From Hirudo medicinalis (lineage: Eukaryota; Annelida; Clitellata; Hirudinida; Hirudinidae): a stretch of 17,673 bases of DNA. The position numbers were made by a program, and so were the translations under genes. This document shows, piece by piece, positions 1 through 10,600 of this stretch; the first letter of the stretch is position 1; each line of letters begins with the position of its first letter. The notes under the pieces are model-generated. The model saw nothing but the letters and a program-made list of their open reading frames with translations, was not told where the DNA came from and searched no databases. Location of the stretch: positions 78,788 to 96,460 of the forward strand of contig MPNW01000319.1 of NCBI GenBank assembly GCA_011800805.1, written 5' to 3'.

Positions 1-202
1 ATCCATCCCATCCATCATCATCATCACAATCATCATCATCATCAACATCATCATCATCATCATCATCCACCACCACCATCATCGTCATCGTCATCGTCAT
101 CGTCATCATCATCATCATTATCAACAGCACCACCAACATCATCATCAATACCAACAACGACAACGACACTCAACAACAACAACAACAACAACAACAACCA
201 AC
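1..202. repeat. ATC/CAT then CAA microsatellite tract
   Basis: The first 136 bases are almost pure CAT/ATC with interrupting CGT, CAC and AAC triplets. Bases 137-202 change to CAA/CAAC. On the minus strand the CAA part reads as polyvaline directly after the putative exon at 203-579, so it most likely lies just inside that gene's intron. Confidence 0.9.
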
Positions 203-579
203 CTGTAAGACGAATGCTTTCTGACTCGCGCCTTGGATCCCGAGAGAATAGCAGACGAGTTGCTGTTGTTGTTGACGTTGACGGACGTATCGTCGTCGAA
301 AGTCAACTCCACGTCACTGCTGTTGCCAGTGCTGGCCCCATCCTCGTCCCCGGACAGGGTCACCTTGGGCACTGTCAGCATCCTCGCACCCTGGCCCGAA
401 CATCCAGGGCTCCTGGTCAGAGGGGGATGCATTGAGCCGCGGGTCTGAATCTCCCCTTTACAGTCAATGTAACAAGAACACGAGGATTCCATCGGGCAGT
501 ACCAATTTCGTGGCCATGAAGGATCCTTTCGGGTTTTGAACTCAGTGGCTTTGGGTCGTGAGAGAATGTTGTAGGGCGG
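203..579 (-). CDS. Putative internal exon of an unrecognised gene
   Basis: I do not recognise the product. On the minus strand one frame stays open from a candidate acceptor (TCATCCAG, boundary at 579/580) to a candidate donor (CAG|GTTGGT, boundary at 203/202) and gives about 125 residues of mixed composition. It starts PPYNILSRPKATEF, has a cysteine-bearing part (WYCPMESSCSCYIDC) and continues into an acidic, Ser/Asn-rich part (TLSGDEDGASTGNSSDVEL, then DDDTSVNVNNNSNSS). The stretch is less AT-rich than its surroundings, and the residue mix looks like a polar tail or linker of a larger protein. The exon starts in phase 0 and ends two bases into a codon. Reading past the donor gives only polyvaline from the CAA array, so splicing there is more likely. 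Flanking exons on this strand are not visible. The opposite-strand frames read less naturally. Confidence 0.45.
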
Positions 580-649
580 CTGGATGAAATATTAGAGATT
601 GATTTTCAAGGCGGCCTTGACATTTGTTTGAAGACAACTACAACAACAA

Positions 650-679
650 GAACAAATAATAATAAAAATAATAATAATG

Positions 680-713
<34 letters not shown>

Positions 714-771
714 TAACAATAATAATGACAATAATAATAATAATAATAATAATAACAACAACAACAACAAC

Positions 772-809
<38 letters not shown>

Positions 810-838
810 TAATAACAACAATAATAATAATAATAATT
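650..838. repeat. AAT/AAC microsatellite
   Basis: About 190 bases of AAT triplets with interrupting AAC and GAT triplets. Every reading frame here is a homopolymer (Asn, Ile, Leu), so the open frames are artefacts of the repeat. Confidence 0.95.
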
Positions 839-1776
839 AAAGTTTGGTTTTCAACGAATTTATATGTCTGCATTGAAATTATCGAAAGTCCTCAAAACAA
901 GTCATAAAAGCGAACTTCTTGGAACCTTATCGAAGAATTTATGACTCAAGATTCCATGTCGAAAGTTGAACACGGTTCACGTGACAAGTTTGTTGTTGTT
1001 GTTGTTGTTGTTGTATTGAAATAATTCTCTTTAATTGTGTGACTTTCAACATTTCAGCTGAAACATAAAATATTAATTTACAATCTGAACATATAAACTA
1101 TTACAAATTATCGGTAATAAGGAAGCCATTATTTTTATTATTTAGAATCTGCCACGTCTGACTATTTACTTATTGGTTATCATCATCATCATCATCGTCA
1201 TCGTATCATCATCATCATCACCAGTTCATATTTTCCGATCGGCGTTCAAAGTTATTTGGAAATCATCCTTCTGATGTGAACGAAAGAATTGAAATCTCTA
1301 CTGCGAAAGAATGAAATTTATTTTTTTCAAACTTGAGAAAATGGCATTGGTTAAAATTGACTTCATTTCATGAAATGTTGTGAATATGAAGTTGAATATT
1401 ATTAAATATTGTTCATAATTTGTTCAAAGATTTAAAATTCCATTCTGAGTGATGTTTGGAAATGGTTGCGTTGATATTAATTCCATTGAAACGAGTTATT
1501 AAAAATTATTTATTACTAATTATTACATATTATTTTACAGATGTTGTTGCTACTTAATTGTTGTTATTAATAATTAATAATCGTGTAACATTCGATAATA
1601 ATAAGAATAACAATCTATAATTAGCAATTATTACCTTGATTTTGTTGAATTTAAGGAAAAAATAAATGTTTCGCAGAAAATGTAAAATAATCTCGAGGGA
1701 TGCAGTGCTTCATTTGAGGAGTCAAACGACTCGAGTAATTTCGAAAGTAACAATTCCTTCTATGATTGTAAAAGCC
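839..1776. other. AT-rich non-coding stretch
   Basis: No exon-like frame is visible. The stretch holds a short TTG run at 992-1013, an ATC/GTC run at 1178-1221 and AT-rich palindromic text around 1495-1600. I see no RNA gene or clear regulatory site. Confidence 0.6.
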
Positions 1777-1957
<181 letters not shown>

Positions 1958-2064
1958 CATAAAAGCATTATTACAGTTAAAAGTTGAGAAAAGAATCGAT
2001 TTTGAGTTAAAGATTTGATAAAATCCACCCAATTCTTTGTTGCTTTAAATTAATTTTGAGTTGT

Positions 2065-3020
2065 TTAGAAAATAGAGTTCTTTACCAAAACATTTAGAAA
2101 AATATAATGTTTACTTAAGTTTATCTTAAATTTATCTACTGCATCCGCATCTTTATCTAACTTATTCCTTAAGGAAACCACCCTTGTGCTGAAGTAATCA
2201 TTTTTAAGTTACCCGAAGCCTTCTTATATTCCTGTAAAACTTACAAACGTGCCCTCCAGTAGAAGCTTACTTTTTGTGGCTTCGAAAATCTGTTGAGGTA
2301 AAAGGCCTTCCTTCTCCAATAAAATTTGAAAAACCTCGATGAGGTCCCCCCCTGCTTCTCTTCTGCCATCTTTTTGGTCTTTCCTCATAACTCAACGTTC
2401 CTAATCCTTTTCTCATCCTGGTTGCCCTTCTTTGCACTCCTTCCAGCACTCCTACATCCTTTTTCAAATGTGGATTCCAAACTTGGATGCAATACTCTAG
2501 ATGTAGTCTCACCAATGGTTTATACAATCTCAGAATTACATCTTTATATCTACTTGCTACTGTTCTCCTTATCATCCCAAGTACTCTATTTGTTTTTTTT
2601 GCAACTTTCATGCACTGTAGAGATGCTTTTCCATTTGTATGCATTATTACCCCAGATCTCTTTCGTGATCAGACTGTTCAAAAAGCTTCCTCAAATTCAT
2701 ATTCCACTTTTGTATTCCTACATCCCACATGCATAATGGAGCATTTGTCTACATTGAAAAGCATCTGCCAATCTTCTGCCCATTTGAATAACCCGTTAAG
2801 GTCTTCAAATTTTCAAATTTTCCAGCTGCTTAATTACCTCTATTTTTGAGAATTCCACTATTTACAATTTTTTCCCAGCCTCTTGGATTCTCCTAGGTTG
2901 TTCAGGCATATTCTCTACTGTTTCCTTAGTAAAAACTGAGCTGAAGTAGCTGTTTAGTATGTTGGTTGTTTCCTCCACTGAATCTACATGAAGTGCAACA
3001 AACTCGTTTGCTTCAACAAC
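2065..3020 (-). mobile_element. Truncated CR1-like non-LTR retrotransposon (LINE) remnant
   Basis: Read on the minus strand, 3020-2820 encodes the linker between endonuclease and reverse transcriptase in this class, with NILNSYFSSVFTKE (about 2967-2926) and VEFSKIEVIKQLENL downstream. 2813-2267 encodes the end of the RT and the thumb-like region. About 2190-2065 encodes a C-terminal tail (YFSTRVVSLRNKLDKD, then KINLSKHY) ending in TAA at 2067-2065. The pieces lie in several frames and are broken by stops. The conserved RT core between the linker (KAPGPDG-type motif) and the FEDLNGLFKWAEDW segment is missing, so this is an internally deleted fossil. CR1/L2-like membership is judged from motif wording only. 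Confidence 0.85.
2267..2813 (-). pseudogene. Reverse transcriptase C-terminal fragment (degenerate)
   Basis: The upstream part reads FEDLNGLFKWAEDWQMLF then NVDKCSIMHVG, followed by stops (near 2679-2669), then an open segment beginning at 2644. That segment carries MKVAKKTNRVLGMIRRT, LRLYKPLVRLHLEYCIQVWN, LEGVQRRATRM and TLSYEERPKR, the standard end of LINE reverse transcriptases where the element primes and extends. After YEERPKR the frame diverges from family expectation, indicating a further frameshift. The YXDD catalytic box lies in the deleted part, so no activity is possible. Confidence 0.85.
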
Positions 3021-4693
3021 TGGCTAAAAAACAGATTTCTAAACTACTAAACTACTTGTGAGCATTTTTTCATGAATAAAATTGATTTTTTGATAAAAAT
3101 GAAATATATTGGGAAATTATTTGAAAAGTAAGGTGGTGCGTTAACTATGCGTTAATGTACGATTAAAAACGTTGATCGCGGGATTAATCGAAATTTAAAA
3201 AATTAATCGACCTGCAGTGCTAATATATATATTTCCTAACCAGTAGATGGAATTGTTTTAAAAAAATATGAAATATTTGCCAATGAAAAGTGGGAAAAGT
3301 GGAGTCTTTGTTTGGAAACATTTTTGTTGTCTGTGGTGATTAAGACTTAAAAATGCATGTCGTGAAAAGAATTAAAAATAGCATTCAAATATTTAAGTAC
3401 TCATCATTTAAGTACAGCTTTCAAATGCTTTCACGGTGAATTGAAATTTCAATGAATTGAAATAAACATTTATTGACTTTATTTAACTTCTTTTGTAAAT
3501 GTGTGCTGTGTTAAATCTCAAAGCACAAGATGTCATTATAATGTATTTTCATCTTCAACTGGATGAAGAAATACATTCATTCGAAATGGACACCAACAAA
3601 TATCCACAAATGTCACCTAATGCATTGCATTGTGTTGTCAAAGAACACGAATTCTCAATTTGAAATGTGTTTTGGAATAATCAAGTTAGTCTCAGTTGTT
3701 TGTATTTGGTTTCTTTTTTTTAATTTGTGTTTTAGACAAAACAAATTGTGAGGATCAAAATATGAGCCGAGATTTTCGTTGACACCTCAATTTCGCCCTG
3801 ATTCGTTTTCTTCCTGTTTTTGAACACAAATTCCACTCGAGAACTTCGACGTCTGCACGTCTTTTGAACAACGAAGACAACAACACGCCACAGAGAAAGC
3901 ATTGGAATCAATTTGCGACTTTTGCTTGAGGAGGAAATGTTGAATTATTCAAAGCATTTAAAATGTCTCTTGTTTGGAGAGGTGTCCGAAGGAGGTGAGT
4001 TGTAAAATAATTTGAAACGTGTGAAGGCCTTGAAATGAGCAGAAAGCACCAATAACTATATAGACTGAGACGTGATCCATTGAAATGGAGTAAGGAATGG
4101 ATTTTATTCTTGCGTGTTTCCTCTTCATGGAAGTCAATGCTCAGGATTTGTTCCTTTCTTTTGCTGAAATGTGCACCAGTTCATCTGCTAAATGTTATTA
4201 ACATAGTTATGAAGGAGCCAGCCTTAATAATAATACAGTCATAATAACACCCTTTCACATTAATGAAACAATAATATCATTAAAGTTTTATTCTTTGTCA
4301 ACATTTAATTAACCATGTAATAATTTCTTTAGATATATTCTTCTCATTCTTAAGTTAAACAATTGCATTTAAACCAAGTGAATGTTGCTTTTATCTGATG
4401 AAGAATGTTTTAGGGAAACTATTCTCATCTCCTTAATCCTCTCCTTAAGCTTATTACTGAAGCCAATTTGAAGAAGTAAAGTTGATTGTTTTATTTTAAG
4501 AATGAAATACGATGAAGATGCGCTCAAATATTCCCTTTTGTCAATTATGCAAACGTTGGGTTCTGAAAGCGAAAACTTAGGAATTCGGCGCCTCTGAGTT
4601 CATTTTTTACCGGGACTTGAAATGCGTTTCGATCCACGTTGCGTCCTTCACCTTCATGAATTATTCTCCAACCATGAATCAACTTTCTTCCAG
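3021..4693. other. Intergenic or 5' intronic stretch with no supported exon
   Basis: AT-rich text with scattered short open frames that do not look coding. The stretch should hold upstream exons of the anosmin-like gene, or its first intron, because the exon at 4694 starts in phase 0 behind a good acceptor and lacks a signal peptide. A very good splice donor (GGAG|GTGAGT) lies at 3994/3995. It follows cysteine-bearing text (CLERCPKE) whose frame is stopped at 3959-3961, so I do not call an exon. No TATA box or other core promoter is recognised. Confidence 0.5.
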
Positions 4694-4910
4694 GCAGAGG
4701 CAGCCGAAGTGTGCAGCGAGAGTTGCAGGTTCTTGACGCAGGTCAACAACATCAGGCCAGGAACGTGTCCGCCCGAAAACCAAGCCACGGGTTCTGCTGC
4801 CGTCTGTCGCAAGAACTGCCACAGCGACGCAGACTGCAGTCGTCCCAGCTTCAAATGCTGCTCGAACGGATGTGGATGGACGTGTCAACTTCCTTCTCAT
4901 GCACACGACG
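4694..4910 (+). CDS. KAL1: Anosmin-like exon A: end of cysteine-rich box plus WAP domain
   Basis: Acceptor AACTTTCTTCCAG ends at 4693. The exon starts in phase 0 (AEAAEVCSESCRFL), holds the whole WAP domain from GTCPPENQ to CGWTCQLP and ends one base into a codon at a weak donor (GACG|GTCGGT). That phase matches the exon at 10352, giving HDG-MPDI across the junction. The open frame extends back to an ATG at 4622, but the strong acceptor and the family architecture argue that 4622-4693 is intron. Reading through the donor hits TAA at 4964-4966. Confidence 0.85.
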
Positions 4911-7150
4911 GTCGGTTTGATCTTCCTTCGTTGAACAAACAAAAACGAGTGGATATCGGTTCGTAATTTTTGCTCCACACTTTCGACGGTGTTGGCGACA
5001 GACGCCTCAGAAATTTGTTGACGCTGTGAGCGCTACTTCGTAATGAAGTTAAAGGAGACCTCCTCAAATTAGCCGTGAAAGTGAGTGTAAGTAAGGTATC
5101 CATTCTTCTCGGGATTTTCTCAGTTTGTGCATCCTCGACGTTGTATTTTCTGATTATTTGTCGTAAACATTTTATTTCTAAATTATTTGCGAGCAGAATT
5201 TACATAAAAAATACATTCGAAAAGACGAAACTGCTCATATTTTTCAGTTAAACTTGCAATACTCGCGTAGGATCAAATTGGCATCATTTTCTTTGAAAGC
5301 AGAGAAATTCAGAGAGTAGAATGAAATAGCATCAAAAAACCTGGAATCTCCAAGTTGTCTTTAAAATGTTGGTGGTCTCCATCCTCATATTATATTTAGT
5401 TTGGATTTGAAAAAATGATGAAAGCTCCAACAATATGCAACGGCACTCAGGGGGGTCTAATGCGCCAGTCACATCTAATAATCTTTCCACCTATCGGGAA
5501 AACAAACATTACGTCATCATCCTACTGCCATCATCATCATCAGCTTGCCATTATCATCATCATCATCACCTTGCCATTATCATCATCATCACCATCACCA
5601 TCATCATCATCATTTGGACAAGCGTGGGCTGAAAGCATCGATTTCTCAGGTCCATGCAGCTTTCGACTGAGAATTAAAACCTGAATTTTTTAATTTTCAC
5701 TTTTTTTTCGAATTTGAAACAATTTCGTGGTAATGCAACGAATTGCTCGCTTAATTTTGTGTGATTGAATTAATTATGGGATGAAGAACTTGAAGATGTA
5801 CAACATTCGTTGGAAAATTACCTGAAAATTCATTACAAATGAGACAACATTCATCAGTCTGAAACATCCATGCATCTTAAACCATGCATCTTGAAACATC
5901 CATGCGTCTGATACATCCATGCATCTTGAAACATCCATGCGTCTGATACATCCATGCGTCTGACACATCCATGCATCTTGAAACATCCATGCATCTTGAA
6001 ACATCCATGCATCTTGAAACATCCATGCATTTTGAAACATCCATGCATCTTGAAACATCCATGCATTTTGAAACATCCATGCATCTTGAAACATCCATGC
6101 ATCTTGAAACATCCATGCGTCTGACACATCCATGCGTCTGATACATCCATGCATCTTGAAACATCCATGCGTCTGATACATCCATGCAACCAACGGGAGC
6201 AGTTATTTGAAAACAGTTTCTCACATTTTTTTTAATAAAACCAACAGCGAAACCTGGAGAAGTCTCGTATTAATCTCGAGTTTCGTCGTAATCAGATTTC
6301 TCATAATCCGAGATTGGTGCATGAAATACCCTGACATACGGCTCAATATGGTCTCAAGAATAATATTAATATTAATATTAATATTAATGTTCTTCCATTG
6401 CCGAATATAAATTATTCATTCGATTTCTGCTTATTGAAGTATTATTATTTAATTATTGAAGTATTATTTAATCAGAAACGAGTTTCAAATGTCACGAATA
6501 TTGTCATGACACCGCTGTCATGGATATTTCAGACGCATCGATGTTCCAGCATGTTATTATTTGAGATGTTAATAAATATAATAAGTTATATTTATTTAAA
6601 TAATAACTATTTAAATGAAAAAATATTTTTTTTAAATAAAAAATGAGGTTTGAGTAATTTCGACGTCGGTAAAAGTCCTCCATGAATCGAAGTGACATGC
6701 CACCTTCACGATGCCTCGCTGAAATAAAATCTTTTTATCAATTTTTACATAAAAAATTATTTTGTTTTGATTATTTTTTTTATTTTTTAAAATATTTTCA
6801 ATTTTAAAAGCAGTTTGAATGTTTTTAAAGTTTTGACCAATAAAAGTATTTGCGCAAAAGTCATTGAGTTTCAGAATGACAGCATTTCGAAAGGAACACA
6901 AAATTGAGTTTCAGCACAAAAAGAGCAGTTACTAATGGCGTGAGTGTTTACAAATGCCTCACAAAAAACTGGTTTACAGCAGTATTTTCATGAAATTAAA
7001 AAAAATTTAAACTTTTTTCTTCTGCTGATTTTGAAAACAACAAGTTAAAGCAAACAGAAGCCGAAATTGAAATGGATTGTTTCACACACAAGCCACTCGG
7101 GATTTCGCTCGTCACGTGACATCTGCATTTTTGTGCATTTATCAAGGATA

Positions 7151-7196
<46 letters not shown>

Positions 7197-7499
7197 CATC
7201 ATCACCATTATTCCCTCGCAAAGAGTGTTGAAAAAGTCCTCAAGAAATGGTGCTAAGTGAAACACTTGGTGAGCCTCTTCTTACATTCCCGTGCACACAT
7301 AATATTTCACCCCACAATGCTTGGCCAACTGGGTTGAACTAATGGACCAAACAGACAGCCTCCGTGGAAGGCGATAAATTTGTCCCCGCGTGGCGGGCAA
7401 TTTTAATCTTTCCATCCTTTCACGTTTCTCAGAATTCTGCGAAGGCTTATTAGTTGGAAATAAATCCCATGTTAAAAACGCAACCTCAATAATCCTGCA

Positions 7500-7535
<36 letters not shown>

Positions 7536-7615
7536 CTGTATTTAAATATTGAAAATATATTTGAATATTGAGAATGTATTTGAATTGAAAGAATATATTT
7601 CAGATGCAGGATTAT

Positions 7616-7648
<33 letters not shown>

Positions 7649-10600
7649 GCCTCAAACGTATTCAAAATCCTCGAACGTCAAACAGGAATTTATTCAAATT
7701 TTGACATTACATCACTTTACCACATATAAAACATCATGCTAAATTTGGACTTCCTAGAATCATTAAAACTTGTAAATTGAATAAAAATGTGTTTTTGAGC
7801 GTCCAGAAAAGATAGGAAGGGGTTTGCGTATGAGCTACAAAATTAATTTGACAAGGTGCAATTGAACTTCAAAAAAGGTTTCTATGGTATAATAACATGG
7901 TACATTTAAGAAAATCTCCTTTTTAGTTTATTAATAAGAATTTAGTGATTGGTAAAGGTAAAGCATTGTCATCAAATGAGAAGAGGAAATTGAAGCCTTC
8001 AGGAAAGCCAATTATTCATGATCGAGGATTGCTAAAGAGTTCAACAGGTCCATAAATGTAATTTATAATTATTTGAATGCTCCTGAAGACAGTGGAACCA
8101 TGAAATCTCCGGGAAGAAAAAAGAAACAGTCTGCCAAACAGGAGAGACTGCTGGTGAGGAAAGCATCATCAGATAAGTTTTGTCAAACAGCTAAGAACAG
8201 AGTTGCATTTAACTGTGTCTAAAAATACAACAATAAATTACTTAAATGCAAACAAGATTTTAAAATTTGAAAAGAGATTGAAGATTCCAGCTCCACAAGT
8301 ACAAGAAAGTTGATAGTGTTCAGTGGACCAAAACAGTTATCAAAAGTTATATAAAAAATGTTATCAAACAGACCAACATAATTTTTTCTCATGAACAAAA
8401 TTCAATCTAGATGGACCTGATAGCTATCAGTTTTATTGGCACGACCTCAGACTAGAGAAGCAGAAATCTTGGGACTGGGATCAGTCATGATTTGGGCTGG
8501 AATTTCACATGATGGACTCATTGATCTAGTCTTTCTTCAAGGAAGTCTTCGAGTCTTTCTCAGCAGACAATGTTAAAGTATTTGAAAATAATCTCTTGCT
8601 GTGAGGAAGTATGGCGCTAATCATGTATTTCAGCAAGATAATGCTCAAATCCATATTACTTCCATATAAATATCCACACTACCAAACTGACCAAATAAAT
8701 TTTCCAAGAGAGAAACAAAAACGTTTTGAATTGGCCAGCTCGTTCTCCTGATCTCAATCCAATTGGAAATGCTCGGGGTAAGTTGCAAAGACTGGTCTAC
8801 AAAGGTGGAAGACAATTTAATTCTAAATCAGAGTTGGAAGATGCCATCAGGACCTCCTGGAATAAGCTGGAAACAAATTTTATGAACATTTGTTTTGGTG
8901 GACAAAAGATGTTTTGAAATAATAAAAAAAAATGGAAATATAATTTCATATAAAATAACTTGCATGTGATAAAATAAATTTTTGTTGTTATTATTGACTT
9001 TTGACATTTGCTTTCTATCTTTTAATTTTCACAACATATTGGATGGGATGTCGCCAAAATTGGTACTTTCTATCTATTTTGGACTGGGTGTATATCCTCA
9101 ACTTTCAAATATATCCTTAATATTCAAAAAAAAATTTAATATTACTTGAATATTATTATATTATGAATATTATTTATTATATTTTGAATATTATTGTTAT
9201 TATTATCAAATATATTCTCAACATTCAAATATATCCTTAAAAGTCAAATAAACTTTCAAAGAAAATACTCCGAAACCTGGTAATGTGATTGAGCAATTTG
9301 TTGAAAGCTCTGACATCGCGTAAATGTTGCCTGTTCCATGTTTTTCCATGTTTCGAGGGAAGCCTAATTATGTTCGCGCACGTGCAGGATTCAAGGATTG
9401 AGAATCGAAATTCCTTAAAAATGTTTCGAGAATCTTCCCGATCCATCACGAACCTTCAATTTACTCTGCAACATCCTCGCGGCGTTCTTTTGGACGGAAG
9501 TATTTCATCTTCTTCGTTGCTTCCGTACGTAATCCCACTTAACTTTTAATTGGTTCCTTCGAGACGACAAACAACTTCCTTCGGAGAGTTAGGCAAGCAG
9601 CAGTTGGTTATGGATGTTCCCAGAAACTGATGATCATCCACTAATCTCCGTGCGACCTTCCATTATCCATTGTCTCTGTGTCGAGCCACTTTTCAGGAAA
9701 ATGAAAAATATTTCAAGTCCCACGAAAAGGGAAGTTTGTCAAAGACATCAGAAAATCTTTGTTGGTTTTAAAGGGCAATAAAAATAAAGAGAAAAGGAAG
9801 GAGCAGATAAATCTCCGAAGCAGTGCCTCCAATTAGCAGCAGTTGGTTTAAGGGGGACTCGTTTCCATGAGAAATGAGGACGTTATTGCTGCCTGATGTC
9901 GGTGCCTTTTTGATCTCCGCATTTTCAACTTTTCACTTCATACCTCACCAGACATCGAAAAAGAAATGAATTCGTGAGATTATTTTTAATATTTTAAATT
10001 TTAATTTATTTAGAACAAATTTCTCAGAGAGTGAATTTGAGAATTTTGAACGAAAGATAATATGTAACGATTTACTTTTCGCCTGAATTGATTGTCGTAA
10101 ATAAAGATGTTCCAGAATTTGATGAAAGATTTTTGTTGCAAGCGAAAATAAATGAGCCTGAAAGTCACTGATGTCAACAGGGAAAGATGGATTGAGCGAG
10201 TAATAAGCAGAAGGATGGATGGATGGATGGCTCGATAATTAATTATTTTAAACTAGTAATTGCGCCTCGCAATGCTGTGGTGCTTTGTTATTTGACGAAT
10301 CATCATAATCATAACCCATCACCATCCTCATAAATATAAAATTAATTCCAGGAATGCCAGATATTCTGGATCCTCCCCTAGTGGCTCCAATAGACACACA
10401 AGCGGATAGCATCATCCTACGTTGGAAGCCCAACCCATCGAACGCGACAGGGGCAGTCCTCTACATTATCGAGGTCAGGTCGCACGAGAACAGCCAATCG
10501 GAATGGCAGCAAATCCTGAGGGTTGTTGATCTTCTATTTTTAGATTCTCCATAACAAGTGTCACTGTTTTTATTTCTGTTCAAATAAAGGTTTGATTGGA

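Larger units (their letters stand above)
7801..9093 (+). mobile_element. Decayed Tc1/mariner-superfamily DNA transposon
   Basis: A degenerate transposase reading frame (7951-8917) lies between a right terminal sequence (9066-9084, continuing to GGGTGTA near 9091) and a candidate left end at 7801-7819. GTCCAGAAAAGATAGGAAG on the left matches the reverse complement of 9066-9084 at 16 of 19 bases. A second copy of the internal motif CTTTCTATCT lies at 9011-9020, 55 bases inside the right end, reminiscent of subterminal direct repeats bound by transposase. The left end is eroded. Total length near 1.3 kb is normal for Tc1-type elements. It sits in an intron in the same orientation as the host gene. 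Confidence 0.85.
4911..10351 (+). other. Large intron (5.4 kb) rich in mobile and repeat DNA
   Basis: This interval separates the WAP exon from the first FN3 exon. It contains an ATC array (5528-5614), an 18/17-bp minisatellite (5873-6188), an ATTAAT run, an ATT array, a 129-bp inverted-repeat element, TA runs and a dead Tc1-type transposon. 6190-7150 and 9250-10340 hold AT-rich text without any exon-like frame, plus a small GGAT run near 10213-10229. A very small missed exon cannot be excluded, but the phases on both sides match directly. Confidence 0.7.

Noticed and set aside
606..873. Long open frames of polyleucine, polyisoleucine and polyasparagine
   Set aside because: They are the AAT microsatellite read in different frames; no codon-use or sequence complexity suggests a protein.
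3563..3751. 62-residue plus-strand frame with a hydrophobic end
   Set aside because: Considered as a signal-peptide or first exon, but the hydrophobic part is C-terminal, there is no donor in a useful phase, and it lacks coding-like composition.
4622..4693. ATG at 4622 as start of the anosmin-like protein
   Set aside because: The peptide is not a signal sequence, and a strong acceptor at 4693 plus the family's cysteine-rich box predict that coding begins at 4694 from an upstream exon.
5873..6188. CRISPR-like array
   Set aside because: Units are head-to-tail without unique spacers, and the surrounding DNA is animal with spliced genes.
5774..6224. Three overlapping minus-strand repeat proteins (DAWMFQ, HGCFKM, CMDVSR repeats)
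   Set aside because: No frame of the 18/17-bp unit has a stop, and 17-bp units shift the frame without closing it, which shows there is no selection for one frame.
9237..9549. Open frames on both strands near the end of the large intron
   Set aside because: No recognisable domain, no consistent splice sites, and they overlap each other; likely chance frames in less AT-rich intron text.
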